From Streptomyces acidiscabies (lineage in GTDB: Bacteria > Actinomycetota > Actinomycetes > Streptomycetales > Streptomycetaceae): 64,000 bases of DNA. The stretch lies in contig NZ_JAGJBY010000002.1 of assembly GCF_020010905.1 (NCBI RefSeq), positions 3,348,001 through 3,412,000 on the forward strand, written 5' to 3'. The translations under genes were made by a program, and so were the position numbers. The notes below the pieces were generated by a model, which saw nothing but the letters and a program-made list of their open reading frames with translations, did no database searches and was not told where the DNA came from. Positions 1 to 9,800 of this stretch are shown piece by piece (positions within the stretch are counted from its first letter, which is position 1; the number at the start of each line of letters is the position of its first letter).

Positions 1-206
1 GTGTCGGCGCTGTAGGCGGTACAGGCGAGGGCTGCCAGGGTCGCGACCTTGACCGCCGGGCCTCCGGGACGGGGCGGCGTGCGGGGTTCCCGGCGCCGGA
101 CGGTCCAGGCGGTCAGCGCCAGCGCGAGGGCGGCGGGGACGCACGCGGCGAGGAACAGAGGGAAGTCCGGGGTGGTGAAGGGGGGCAGGATGTGCTGCAG
201 GGTCAT
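1..206 (-). CDS. Small membrane protein, 5' part only (SpdB/DUF2637-like)
   Basis: The reading frame starts with ATG at 206 and runs off the left edge, so only about 68 residues are visible. They contain one clear hydrophobic segment (residues about 14-33, rich in Leu and Ala), a basic Arg/Pro stretch, then the start of a second hydrophobic segment. The ATG overlaps the stop of the WhiB-like gene (ATGA), so the two are translationally coupled. Small multi-TM proteins in this position are common in Streptomyces conjugative plasmids and AICEs (SpdB or DUF2637 proteins), but assignment to that family is inference from context and composition. Confidence 0.5.
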   Translation of the reverse strand, partial: MTLQHILPPFTTPDFPLFLAACVPAALALALTAWTVRRREPRTPPRPGGPAVKVATLAALACTAYSAD

Positions 207-835
207 GCGGCCTTTCCGAAAGCACCGGGCGCCGGGCGGGCCGCCGGCTGCCGGCTGCCGGGCGCGGCAGGCGTGGGGCTGCCCGTCGGGGCGGGGGCGG
301 GCTTCTTCCGCTTCTTCTTCTTGGGCTGCGGCACGCCGTAGGTTCGGTCGCGATGGACGACCTTGTCGGCCGACTGCCGGAGCAGGTCCCGGGCGTGCTT
401 GTGGCTGACCTGCAGGGCGGCGGCGAGCTGGTCCGGCCGCCAGCCGCGCACGTAGGCGTGGTCGACGACGACCTGCCGCTCGGCCTCCGACAAGTGGACG
501 TCGCGGCCCTGGAATGTGGCGATCACCCGGCGGTAGTCGAGGCGACGGTGCAGCCCCTTGTGCAGGGGGCGCCGCTCGGCCTCGGTGAGACCGCCCCAGA
601 TCCCCTCCGTGAGGCCGGTGTCCAGGGCGTAGTCCAGGCAGTCGCGGCGTACCGGGCACCAGCTGCACAACTCTTTCGCCTCCGCGATCTCCTCGTGGTC
701 CCGGGGGCCCGGGAAGAAGACGGCGTCGGCGTCCTCGACGTCCATGCCGTGACACGCTCCGCGGGCCTGCCAGCTGGTGTCGGCGATGCCGCGCAGGCCG
801 GTGGCCGGCGCGTCGTGGGTGGTGATGTAGCGCAA
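203..835 (-). CDS. WhiB-like iron-sulfur transcription factor
   Basis: A 210-residue protein whose first half is a Wbl domain. A Cys near residue 28 (GACHG) precedes the CSWCPVRRDC segment, together giving the four cysteines that hold a [4Fe-4S] cluster, followed by the Wbl signature GIWGG near residue 80. Residues about 110-155 look like an added helix-turn-helix, and the C-terminus is a Lys/Pro/Ala-rich tail, so the protein is longer than a typical Wbl (80-130 residues). The best start is TTG at 835, with GGAGA five bases upstream. Plasmid- and phage-borne Wbl proteins of this kind usually act with sigma factor region 4; here the gene is fourth in a minus-strand operon. Confidence 0.9.
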   Translation of the reverse strand: MRYITTHDAPATGLRGIADTSWQARGACHGMDVEDADAVFFPGPRDHEEIAEAKELCSWCPVRRDCLDYALDTGLTEGIWGGLTEAERRPLHKGLHRRLDYRRVIATFQGRDVHLSEAERQVVVDHAYVRGWRPDQLAAALQVSHKHARDLLRQSADKVVHRDRTYGVPQPKKKKRKKPAPAPTGSPTPAAPGSRQPAARPAPGAFGKAA

Positions 836-989
836 GGGGGTCTCCGATGAGGTGCCGCGTCGTCGGCCGGGACGGTGCCGGGGCGGACGCGGCGTCCGGG
901 TACCGGCGGCGCGTGGGCGGGCGCCGCCGTGACGGAAGAGGGGGTGGATGGACGGTGCACCGGACGAGGTGTGCGCTCCGGGGTGCAGG

Positions 990-1706
990 TCAGGCCATGG
1001 CAGGCTGCGCGGCCTGCTCCGCCGTACGGCTGTGCAGGGCGGCGGCGAGATCGAGCCGCCCGGGGTGCGGGGTGGCCCGCGGGGTGCTGGCGCATACCCC
1101 GTCGTCGGGGCCGATCCGCCGGCGGCGGCAGGGCTCGCCGGGCTGGGCCTTGCACCACTCGCAGCGCACGCTCAGCGCGTCGGGCAGGCCCTGTGCGACG
1201 GCGGCCTCGCGGGCTGCCCGGGCGGGCCGGTAGGGCGCGAGGGCTGCACGGGCGGCGGGCGGGATGCAGGAGCCGACCTCCCGCAGCATCGCCTCCAGCT
1301 TCGGGTCGCTCCCGTTGCGCCCGCTGGTGATGGCCCGGGCCTGCGCGGGCGGCGCGATGCCCGCGGCGACGGCGCGGCGGGTGCGGGCCAGTTCGGCGGT
1401 CCAGGCGGCCTGGTCGTCCGGATCGGCGGACGGCGTGGGATCGGAGTGCCGCGCCAGGCGGTCACGCCGGTAGCTCCTCCAGGGCCGGGCGACGTCCGCG
1501 GGCATGATCTGGTACGCCGAGGTCTGGTAGTGCCGGTGGACGGCGGCGCGCGCGTCCCAGCCGTAGGGGGTCGCGATCGGCACGTCGCCGAGCAGTTCCT
1601 CCCAGCGGTCTACCTGCTCGCACACCTCGTCCTCGTCGGTGACAACGGTGCGGGGGTCCAGCCGGCCGATGTAGGCCAGCAGGGCGGCGACTTCACGGCG
1701 GTCCAT
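990..1706 (-). CDS. Zinc-finger protein of mobile-element type
   Basis: A 238-residue protein. The C-terminal third carries a short zinc-finger-like block, CEWCKAQPGEPC followed by another Cys and by His in TPHPGRLD, the pattern seen in many small actinophage and Streptomyces plasmid proteins. The first 150 residues are helical and charged and match nothing I know. It starts two bases after the stop of the winged-helix gene and lies upstream of the WhiB-like gene, so it belongs to the same operon. Its role is unknown; DNA binding is likely from the finger. Confidence 0.75.
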   Translation of the reverse strand: MDRREVAALLAYIGRLDPRTVVTDEDEVCEQVDRWEELLGDVPIATPYGWDARAAVHRHYQTSAYQIMPADVARPWRSYRRDRLARHSDPTPSADPDDQAAWTAELARTRRAVAAGIAPPAQARAITSGRNGSDPKLEAMLREVGSCIPPAARAALAPYRPARAAREAAVAQGLPDALSVRCEWCKAQPGEPCRRRRIGPDDGVCASTPRATPHPGRLDLAAALHSRTAEQAAQPAMA

Positions 1707-1708
1707 GC

Positions 1709-2590
1709 TCAGCCTCCCGTTCCGGCAGGCTCACCGACAGCCGCGAGCAGCGCGGCCATGTGGGCCTGGGACCGCGTCATGCCGCCCGGGGCGGAGTGCC
1801 TGCCGGAACCGGCGTGGCGGGCGGGGCGGTGGGGGGAGTGCTCCCGGGCGACCCAGGAGCGCCAGTCGGCAGCCCAGGCGTCCGCCGACCGCCGTGCGGA
1901 TCCGGCGCGGTGGGCACGCCACTTCGCGTCCGCCTCCCGCAGGCCCGCCTCGCCGAGCCGGTCGACGTGTCCCTGCTCGCGGGCCCAGGTGAGGGCGGCC
2001 GGGTCGGGCTGCCACCCCTCAGCCGGGAGGACGGCGGCACCACCACTGCTCTTCCTACGGTTCAAATCCGGTTCACTACGGTTCTGTGTGCCGGAATCCG
2101 GTACATCGCTGTGCCGGTTACCGGCACGTCGCTGTGCCGGTTTCCGCCGGGACCTGCCGGATTCCGGTACTGCCGGTTTCCGGACGCTCGCGGGGGAAAC
2201 CGGCACCTCACGCGGGCGGATCCCGTACCGCCGCAGAGCCGAGACCCGCAGCGCCTGAGTGGCACCGGTGTCTTTCTCCGGCGTCTGCTCGGAGTCCTCT
2301 GGAGCGGCTTGTGCCAGAGCCTGGGCCGTGAGGGGCAGGCGGTAGACGGTGCTGCCCTGAGGGCCGACGAGGTCGTCCAGCTGCTCCAACTCGCCGGCCG
2401 CGACCAGGCGGCCGATGGCCTCGCGCACCGTGGAGACGGAGGCGTTCGTGCGCCCGGCGAGGCTGGACAGCGAGGCCCAGGCCACGCACTGTTCGTCGGG
2501 GACCCGGTCGGCGATCGACAGCAGGACCAGACGCGCAGTGCCCCGGCTGGAGCTGTACTCCCACACCCACTCGCGGGCCTCGCCGCTCAT
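1709..2590 (-). CDS. Winged-helix protein, possible plasmid replication/regulatory protein
   Basis: A 293-residue protein with an N-terminal winged-helix domain. Residues about 20-75 read as a MarR/GntR-type fold: a segment like LASLSSLAGRTNASVSTV as recognition unit, then REAIGRLVAAGELEQL and the wing. The middle (about 110-190) is low-complexity, rich in Arg, Pro and Ser, and is encoded by a DNA-level repeat array. The C-terminus again looks folded. The ATG overlaps the stop of a 47-residue ORF (ATGA) and has a GGAG motif upstream. Proteins with this layout sit beside zinc-finger and WhiB genes in integrating Streptomyces plasmids. Whether this one initiates replication or only regulates is not decidable here. 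Confidence 0.7.
   Translation of the reverse strand: MSGEAREWVWEYSSSRGTARLVLLSIADRVPDEQCVAWASLSSLAGRTNASVSTVREAIGRLVAAGELEQLDDLVGPQGSTVYRLPLTAQALAQAAPEDSEQTPEKDTGATQALRVSALRRYGIRPREVPVSPASVRKPAVPESGRSRRKPAQRRAGNRHSDVPDSGTQNRSEPDLNRRKSSGGAAVLPAEGWQPDPAALTWAREQGHVDRLGEAGLREADAKWRAHRAGSARRSADAWAADWRSWVAREHSPHRPARHAGSGRHSAPGGMTRSQAHMAALLAAVGEPAGTGG
2089..2205. repeat. Iteron-like array of 15-bp palindromic units
   Basis: Near-copies of TGCCGGWWTCCGGTA begin at 2089, 2112, 2135, 2155 and 2171, and an inverted partial copy (GAAACCGGCA) lies at 2196-2205. Spacings are 23, 23, 20 and 16 bp. They fall inside the winged-helix gene but the spacings are not multiples of three, so the repeat is at DNA level, not a protein repeat. 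This is the look of a plasmid iteron/origin or of an autoregulatory operator array. Confidence 0.6.
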
Positions 2591-2730
2591 CGGCCGCTCC
2601 GCAAAGAAGCGGCGGAGGCATCTGTGGGCACCACGGTGGTCACCTGTCCGTGACGGCGGGCATGAACCGGCAAGGAAGCGGCTGATGCGTAGGCAAGACC
2701 ATCAGGTCTTTTCCACAGGGCGGACCGCAT
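2587..2730 (-). CDS. Small ORF coupled to the winged-helix gene
   Basis: A 47-residue ORF starting MRSALWKRPDG. It has an excellent ribosome binding site (GAGGAGAG, six bases before the ATG) and its TGA overlaps the ATG of the winged-helix gene (ATGA). It is probably the first translated ORF of the operon. The peptide resembles nothing I know; it could be a leader ORF whose translation drives expression of the next gene. Confidence 0.45.
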   Translation of the reverse strand: MRSALWKRPDGLAYASAASLPVHARRHGQVTTVVPTDASAASLRSGR

Positions 2731-3861
2731 GAAAGACTCTCCTCTGGTTACGTCGCCGTGCTGGGACACCCGGGCAAGGGATCGGCACGGTGATGGTGGT
2801 GACGGCGCCTCCGCCCTGCAAGGCGGAATGCACCGTGGAGCGTTCGGCGTCCGGGAGTTGCACCTCCCGGACGCCGCCGCTGAATCTGTCCTAAAAATTC
2901 CGGAGCACCGTTACACCGGTCTTCTGGCGCTGACCGTGCCCGGTGCCCCGGGGACGACGAACATACGCACAGCCCTCCGTCAAGATCCAGAGTTGGGTCT
3001 CAACCTCTCCAGCGATTGCGCACAGCGACCGAGCGGAATCTTTGCGTGGCGGGCGCAGTCGGCTGCGGCAGAAGCGATTTCCCGGAACAAACAAATCACC
3101 TCCCAGTTTCGGCGCGAAGGGCGAACAGCCGCTGACAAGAGGGGAGACGGCCCGAACGGGATGCATCGTGGCCATACACCATCACCTGTGCGGGACCGGT
3201 AACCCGTGCCCCAGGGCGTGGTATGCGGTGCGGGTTGGCCGCTGCACGCCGTGACCTGGAGCCTTCCTCGGCCTGAGGCGCTGGAAGCGCCGTCGGCCGG
3301 GGTCCGGTACCGACAGGCGACGGAGCGGGGGCTGTAGGCGGATCACCCGATGCCCCCGCCCGCTCTACGGCGTGTCGCTCTCGGCTGGTGACACCGATTT
3401 AAGTCAACTCGCATCCGGCGAGTCAACGCCGATCGTTTGTCCGGTTATGCCGTATAGGCGGCCCCGGTGTGACCGGTCGGCGTATGCGGGGGTGGTCTCG
3501 TAATTTACTTGCGGCGAAAGGAATATGACGGCCGATAGGAAAACTGGAACTGTGCCTGCAGGGTGCGGGGCGGGCCGATCGGGCTCGTCGGGTGAAAAGC
3601 GGCAACGTTTTGCCGGTCTCTCTTCCGGTCTGCGGCCACCGGAAAGATCAATGTCTGATATGAACCAAAAGGGGCGATGTGAATCCTGTCTCTTGCTGGT
3701 TTTGGGCAGAGCTTTAAATGTTCATGGAATGCGGGGCGAGATCTTTTCGGTGTGACGTACTATCCTCCCGGTGGGGGGGAGGGTGGGGTTCGGCAGGCGT
3801 CTGCCGGACCCTTTTGTTTACCCGGAACAGATCCCCGGATTCGTGTAGGGCAGGTTCACGC
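2731..3861. other. Gene-poor intergenic region between divergent operons
   Basis: About 1.1 kb without a convincing gene. Part near 2880-3130 and 3380-3540 is lower in GC than the genes around it. It must hold the promoters for the minus-strand plasmid-type operon and the plus-strand MmyB-like gene. A perfect inverted repeat is at 2846-2875. Short frames exist (for example ATG at 3525) but their codon bias is poor. Confidence 0.6.
2846..2875. promoter_or_regulatory. Perfect 12-bp inverted repeat, 6-nt loop
   Basis: Arm GGCGTCCGGGAG at 2846-2857 and its exact complement at 2864-2875, separated by TTGCAC. It lies 116 bp upstream of the small ORF that opens the minus-strand operon. No T-run follows on either strand, so an operator or a leader hairpin is as likely as a terminator. 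Confidence 0.5.
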
Positions 3862-5256
3862 ATGCGCGCCAATGAAAAGGAATCCGTCAACCGCGGTGCG
3901 GCGGAAGGGAATCCGGCAGAGCCGGACGGAGGCCGGCAGTTGGCCGGCCAGTACATGGGCTTCGGCGCTCTGCTGCGCAGGTGGCGCAAAGATGCGAGTG
4001 TCACCCAGCCCAGGGCGGCCCGCGCCCTGGCCATGAGTGAACGGACGTACCGCAAGATCGAGCGCGGTGCCACGCCGCCGAGGCTCTCCCGTGTGCAGTG
4101 CGACTCCCTGGCCGAACTGCTCGGACTGGACCGCGACGAGCGGCAGGCCCTCCTTCTCTACAACATCGGATCGGACCTGACCTCGCCGGGCGGGACCGGA
4201 AAGCCGGAACTCCAGCAGGCGGTACGCCTGCTCATCGACCGGCAGATGCCCAGTCCCGCCTACCTGTGCGACCAGTACTGGAACGTCCTGGCGTTCAACG
4301 TCGCCATGGCGGAATGGTGGCCCTGGGTCATGGAACCCGGCGCGAACCTGATCCGCTGGGCACTTCTCGACCCCGAGGCGCGCGATCAGTACCAGGATTG
4401 GGACAAACATGCATCAGCCTACGTGAAGGTGCTTAAATTCGCAGAGACTACGCGGAAAGATGCACATCTCACCCGCCTGATCGACGATGTCAAACAGAAC
4501 CCCGAGGTACGGCACATCTGGGAAACCGAGTACGACATGGGCGAGACCCGGGACGGCCATGTGTTCCGGATGAACATTCCGGCGCTGGACTGGGAGACCG
4601 TCGAAGTCGTCAGCCACGTCCTGTATCCGGCCTCCATGCCCAGCGCGCGGTTCGTCGTGATCACCTGGGTCGAAGGCGGGGAGGACGACGGGCGCGATGC
4701 CCTCGGAGGTACCAGGGACGCCTGGGCCGCAACGTCCGCCACGCAGGACGACCTCCTCCAGTCGCAGTGGTACGCACGCAACCGTGCCGCCGAGGACGCG
4801 GCAACCCGGCGGCGCCATGAGGGCGCGGTGTACGCTCGCCGCTCCTCCGCGGCTACCGCGCGTGAAGCAGCGGAGCAGGCCGGAACGAATCACATTCCCT
4901 TGCCCGCCGTCAGCAGTCTCCTGGGGGCCGGCGTCCAGCTCACTCTGTCGCCCGAGAACCGCACCATCGTCTGGGCCGTGGAAGAGACGGCCGGCCGCTG
5001 GGCCGTCACCCATGCCACCCCGGCGACCGTGATCGCCCGTATCTCCAAGGTCGCCCGGGCGGAACTCGACGACGTCTGCCTCGACGAAGTCCGGCACCTG
5101 CTCCGCGCAGACCTCCCGGAAGACCCCTCAGCCGCCGCCGAACGCATCACGCAACGCCTCAATGCCCTTCAGACGGAGGAACGTGTACTGCGCGACGTCT
5201 TCCATACGCTCCAGGCGATCGGCACGCCTGCGCAGGAGACCCACTCCTCGACCTGA
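3862..5256 (+). CDS. XRE-family regulator with MmyB-like sensor domain
   Basis: About 464 residues from ATG 3862; the frame stays open back to 3718, so the start is uncertain. After a short tail comes an XRE helix-turn-helix (GFGALLRRWRKDASVTQPRAAR, ALAMSERTYRKIERG). Next is the MmyB-like ligand-binding domain, a PAS-like fold, with DQYWNVLAFN and WWPWVMEPGANLIRW as hallmark segments. In related proteins this domain binds a fatty-acid-like ligand. The final 180 residues are an extra helical region not usual for MmyB regulators. A thioesterase gene follows 48 bp downstream, which fits a regulator sensing an acyl ligand. Start choice rests on the AGGGCAGG-like site before 3862. Confidence 0.85.
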   Translation: MRANEKESVNRGAAEGNPAEPDGGRQLAGQYMGFGALLRRWRKDASVTQPRAARALAMSERTYRKIERGATPPRLSRVQCDSLAELLGLDRDERQALLLYNIGSDLTSPGGTGKPELQQAVRLLIDRQMPSPAYLCDQYWNVLAFNVAMAEWWPWVMEPGANLIRWALLDPEARDQYQDWDKHASAYVKVLKFAETTRKDAHLTRLIDDVKQNPEVRHIWETEYDMGETRDGHVFRMNIPALDWETVEVVSHVLYPASMPSARFVVITWVEGGEDDGRDALGGTRDAWAATSATQDDLLQSQWYARNRAAEDAATRRRHEGAVYARRSSAATAREAAEQAGTNHIPLPAVSSLLGAGVQLTLSPENRTIVWAVEETAGRWAVTHATPATVIARISKVARAELDDVCLDEVRHLLRADLPEDPSAAAERITQRLNALQTEERVLRDVFHTLQAIGTPAQETHSST

Positions 5257-5304
5257 CCCTCACTGTCCGCAGCCGCCTCCGCACTCCGCACAGAAAGACT
5301 CGCC

Positions 5305-5715
5305 ATGAGCAGTGTCTACTCCTACCCCATGCCCCTGCGCTGGGCAGACGCCGATATCTACGGGCACATCAACAACGCGCTTTTCCTCCGCTACATGGAG
5401 GAGGCCCGCACCAGGATGTTCAAGGACATGCTCCCCGACAACGATGCCGACCGACGCCGCCGCGCATTCGTGGTGAGCGAAGCCCAGATCACCTACCGCA
5501 ACCCGCTTGAGTACAGCGAGACGCCTGTGGACGTCCAGGTCCGGGTCCTGAAATGCCGCGGGGCGAAACTCGATCTTGGCTACGAGATCCGGGACACCGA
5601 ACGGATCTACGCCGTTGCGACCACCATGATGGCCGCCTACGACCTGGACACCGGCCGTCCCCGCCGGATCTCCGAGGACGAACTCGCCTTCCTCGCCGCT
5701 TACGTTCAGGAATGA
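5305..5715 (+). CDS. Hotdog-fold acyl-CoA/acyl-ACP thioesterase (4HBT, YbgC/FadM type)
   Basis: A 136-residue protein, the normal length of a 4HBT-family thioesterase. The signature RWADADIYGHINNALFLRYMEEAR at residues about 11-34 contains the catalytic Asp and the His-Ile-Asn-Asn motif of the hotdog fold. Such enzymes hydrolyse acyl-CoA or aromatic acyl thioesters. It follows the MmyB-like regulator by 48 bp and is very likely in the same transcript. The substrate cannot be read from sequence. Confidence 0.88.
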   Translation: MSSVYSYPMPLRWADADIYGHINNALFLRYMEEARTRMFKDMLPDNDADRRRRAFVVSEAQITYRNPLEYSETPVDVQVRVLKCRGAKLDLGYEIRDTERIYAVATTMMAAYDLDTGRPRRISEDELAFLAAYVQE

Positions 5716-5898
5716 CATGACAAGCAAACCAGCGTGGGTCTGTCAAACGAACGGCCCTGTCTCACATTCGGTGGTGGCGGAGCGTGCCGCCATCCCGAGC
5801 AGCACAGGCCAGGGGCGATGCTTATGAGAAGCGGAATAGTCCTGGGCGGCAGTGCACGAGGCCCCCACCTCAGGACAGTGGGGCGCGAGAGGCCGCGG

Positions 5899-6864
5899 TT
5901 AACTTCCTGCGCGTCGTGCGGCATGGGGGCCGAAGCGATGGCGTACGGCGTCGGCGGCCGTTTCCACGCGGCGGGCTTGTTCGTCTGCGGGGTCGAGGAG
6001 GAGCTGTCGGGGGGCGTGTTCGGCGGGGACGAGACCGTCCGCGCGGAGGAGGAGGGTACGGAGCCGGGCGCGTTGGAGGGCGAGGCGGTCGTGGAGGGTG
6101 TGGGCGGCGGTGATCAACGTGCTGGTGTGGGCGGTGGGTTCGGGAAGAGTGAGGGTGCGGGTGGTGGAGGAACGGTCGGCATAGCGGGCGGTGAGGGTGA
6201 GGGTGCGGGTGGTCTGGGCGTCGGTGCGCAAGTGCAGGCCGAGGCGGTCGCTGAGGCCGACGAGTGCGGAGCGTTGGCGGTCGCGGTCCAGTTCGTCATG
6301 GGAGAAGGGGTGTTCGACGGTGAGGGAGCGGGGTGGTGCGGCGGGGTGGACGGGGGTGGGGTCGATGCCGCGGGCGGCGTTGTGGAGGTGGCGTCCGGCG
6401 GTGGCGCCGAGGATGCGCTGGAGTGTGCCGAGGGGGGCTGCGGCGATCTTGTCGATACTGTCGAGGCCGTAGGAGGCCAGGGTGCGTGCGGTGGCGGGGC
6501 CGACGCCGTGCAGGAGGGCGGGGTGTTTCCCGGTGAGGAACGCGGTGACGGTGTCGAGGTCGTCGGGCAGGGTGCGGACGGCGGAGGGGGGTCCGTCGGC
6601 GGCGACCATCCGGGCCAGCAGCGGGTTGGCGGCCACGCCGATCGTGGTCGCGAGGCCGTAGAGGCCGGCGATGCGGGCGCGGATGCGTTCGGCGAGCGCG
6701 GTGGCGTCGGTGCCGAAGTAACGCAGTGCACCGGAGACGTCGGCGAGGGCGGCGTCGGGCGGCAGTGCCTGCACGAGGGGGGTGTACTCGCGGACCAGGT
6801 CGAGGAGCCGGCCGTAGAGGTGTTCGCCGGTCAGGCCGTGGATGTGGAGGTAGAGGACCGTCAT
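5899..6864 (-). CDS. Catalytically altered Y-family DNA polymerase (ImuB-like)
   Basis: A 321-residue Y-family protein. The segment RIRARIAGLYGLATTIGVAANPLLARMVA (residues about 85-115) and the HhH block LLHGVGPATARTLASYG are typical palm/thumb features of Pol IV and ImuB. The catalytic motifs are gone: the usual HVDMDAFF strand is YLHIHGL near the start, and the SIDE motif reads LADVSGAL. So it probably does not polymerise. QLLLDP near residue 287 resembles a beta-clamp binding motif (QLxLF). The ATG overlaps the stop of the DnaE gene (ATGA). This matches the arrangement of ImuB with DnaE2, where the inactive Y-family subunit is a scaffold at the clamp. Confidence 0.82.
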   Translation of the reverse strand: MTVLYLHIHGLTGEHLYGRLLDLVREYTPLVQALPPDAALADVSGALRYFGTDATALAERIRARIAGLYGLATTIGVAANPLLARMVAADGPPSAVRTLPDDLDTVTAFLTGKHPALLHGVGPATARTLASYGLDSIDKIAAAPLGTLQRILGATAGRHLHNAARGIDPTPVHPAAPPRSLTVEHPFSHDELDRDRQRSALVGLSDRLGLHLRTDAQTTRTLTLTARYADRSSTTRTLTLPEPTAHTSTLITAAHTLHDRLALQRARLRTLLLRADGLVPAEHAPRQLLLDPADEQARRVETAADAVRHRFGPHAARRAGS

Positions 6865-9800
6865 CCCGCGCTCCCGGGGCCCCGGTGCCAGAGCCCGCGC
6901 TGTTTCACCGGGTCGCCGGGCGGCTGGAGATCGGCCCACGGGTGCAGGGCGAAGCCGGTCTGGGTCGTGAGTACGCGCTCCGCGCCCGGCGGCGGGGCGG
7001 CAGAGATGGTGGGGGTGGAGAGGTGGTCGGCGACGGCGTTCAGTCCGTGGGTGCGGCGCAGGTCGGCGAGGTGGGTGAGGTCCCAGGCGGCGTGGCCGGT
7101 GACGGAGACGGCGGTGCCGCCTTGGGTGGTCCGGCGCTGGACGACGCCCCGCACGAGGAGGAGCCAGCTGTGGAAGACGGTGTGCGCGGCGCCGTCGTGG
7201 CTGTCCTCGAAGAACGCGCAGTCGACGACACCAGAGGTGTCGTCGAGGGTCGTGAAGATGACGCGTTTCCCGGAGCGGACCGGCGGGGTCTGGACGGCGC
7301 TCTTCGCGCCGGCGACGAGGACGGCCTGACCGTGCGGGAGGTCCTTGAGACGGGCGGCGGGAACGACGCCGAGTTCCTCCAGGAGTTCCTGGTGGTCGGC
7401 CATGAGGTGGCGGGAGGCGTCGAGTCCGAGGGCGCCGAGTTCGGCGGCGAGCCGCTCGGTGTCGTCCATGTCCGGCAGCATCAGCGGGGCGGCACGGCCG
7501 TCGTCGGTGAGCGTCAGCTGCCCGGGGGAGGTGCTCCGGTGGCGGCGGTAGAGCTCCGTGAGGTGCAGGAGGAGGTCGCGGCGGTTGTCGCCGAACTGGT
7601 CGAGGGCGCCGACCTGGACGAGGCGTTCGGCGACGGGGCGGGAGGGGGTGGCGCGGGTGACGAAGTCGTCGAGGGCGGCGTAGGGCCGTCCGGCGGTGAT
7701 GCGTTCGGCTTCGGCGTCGCTCATGCCGCGGACGTCGCTGAGCGCGAGCCGTACCCCGTACACCGGTCCCCCACCCCCAGTATTGGACACCAGTTCGATT
7801 CGATAGGCGGTGTCGGAGATGTTGACGTCCAGGGGCAGGATCGGGACCCCGCGGCGCCGGGCGTCCGCGAGGATCAGCCGCTTCGGGTACATCCCCGGGT
7901 CGTAGGTCAGCACGCCGGCGTAGAACGCGGCACTGTGGTGCGCCTTCAACCAGGCCGACTGGTACGACGGGACCGCGAAGGCCAGTCCGTGGGCTTTGCA
8001 GAACCCGAACCCGGCGTAGGAGGAGACCAGGCCCCAGACCTCCTCGACGGTCTGCGGGGGGTAGCCGCGCCCGCGCGCCTCGCGCTCGAACCAGTCCCGG
8101 ATCCGGCCGGCCAGGCCGGGATCGCTCAGTGCGCGGCGGGTGTAGTCGCCGAAGGCGAGGGTGCAGCCGGTCATGACAGTCAGCGTCCGGATGATCTGTT
8201 CGTGGAACACCAGCACCCCGTGCGTCTCGCGCAGCACGGGTTCCAGGTCGGGGTGGGGGTAGCGGGGCTGCGTGCCGGCTCGGGCTTTCAGCAGCGGGGT
8301 GATCATGTCGGCGGCGACCGGGCCGGGCCGGAACAGGCTGATGTCGGTCACGAGATCGTGCAAGTTCTCCGGCCGTAGCCGGGCTACCAGATCCCTCTGG
8401 CCAGGCGATTCGGTCTGGAAGCAGCCCAGGGTCTGCGACGACTGGATCAGCTGGAACGTCTCGGCGTCGTCGGCCGGGACCTGGGCGGGATCGTCGAGGT
8501 CGATGCGGCGGCCGGTGGCGCGTTCGGTCTCGGCGACGGCGTACGCCATCGCCGACTGCATCCGCACCCCGAGGATGTCGACCTTGAGCAGTCCGGCGTC
8601 CTCCACATCGCGCTTGTCGAACTGGGACATGGGGAACGCCGCCCCGGGAGTCGGCACGACGGGGGTGCGGCGCAGCAGGGAGGCGTCGGAGATGATCACG
8701 CCGCAGGGGTGCATGGCCATCCCCCGCGGGAGACCGTCGAGGGCCTCGACCAGGTCCCACATCCGCGGCCCGTACGCGTCCGGGTCGATCGTCCGCAGCT
8801 CGGGCAGCTCCCGCAGGGCTGTTCGGGCGTCGCGCGCCCGGATGTGCGGGAACGACTTCGCCAGCCGGTCGATATCGGCCGGGTCCAGGCCGAGGGCGAG
8901 GCCGACGGAGCGCACCGCGTGCCGGACCCGGTAGGTCTCCGGCATCGCCACCGCCGCCACCCGCTGCGGGCCGAACCGGCCGAGGATCGCCCGGTAGACC
9001 TCCGGGCGGCGCGCGGACTCCACGTCCACGTCGATGTCGGGCAGTTCCGCGCGGTCCTCGGACAGGAACCTTTCCATGATCAGCCCGTGTGCCACCGGGT
9101 CCCCGGCGGCGATCCCCAGCAGGTGCACGACCAGCGACCCGGCCGCCGAGCCGCGCGCGGCGGCCCGGATCCCGAGGTCCCGGGTGTCGCGCACGACCTG
9201 GTGCACGGTGAGGAAAAAACCGGCGTAGTCGAGCCGCCCGATCAGCGCCAGCTCGTCCTCCATCCGCATCCGGTACCGCTCGTCACGGTCGTACCCACGA
9301 CGGACAAGACCGGCCTCGCACACCTCGCGCAGCACCTGCTGCGGCGCACGGCCGGCGGCGCCGATCCGGTCCGGCTCGGGGACGAACACCCGGCCGAGCC
9401 CGAGGACTTCGGGGTCGACCCGGCATCCGGCGGCGGTCTCCTCGGTGACCTCCAGCAGCCGGTGCGCCGTCCGCGGCCCGTACCCGGCGGCCTCAGCGAC
9501 CCGCCGCGCGATCCGGAACATCTCCTGCGGCGGCTTGAGCCACCGCTCCCCGCTGTCGCGCACCCCGTGCCGGTCGATCGGAACGAGCCTGCGCGCGGAG
9601 TCCAGCACATCCGCGACCGGCCCCGATCCCGGGTCGGCGTATCTCACCGCGTTGGTCAGCACCGGCAGGACGCCCTGGTCGGCCGCGAACGCCAGGGACC
9701 TCGCGGCATGGCGCACCGAACCGAACCCCGTCCCTCCACTTCCGTTTCCGTGGCAGACGACCTCGATCCGCAGCGCCTCGCCCCCGAACCGCTCACGCCA

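Noticed and set aside
948..2258. Long plus-strand reading frame opposite the plasmid-type operon
   Set aside because: It is the antisense shadow of the zinc-finger and winged-helix genes; no start signal, no domain.
3525..3755. 76-residue plus-strand ORF with an AAAGGA-like site
   Set aside because: The site is only two bases from the ATG, codon bias is weak and the product resembles nothing; the region is more likely promoter DNA.
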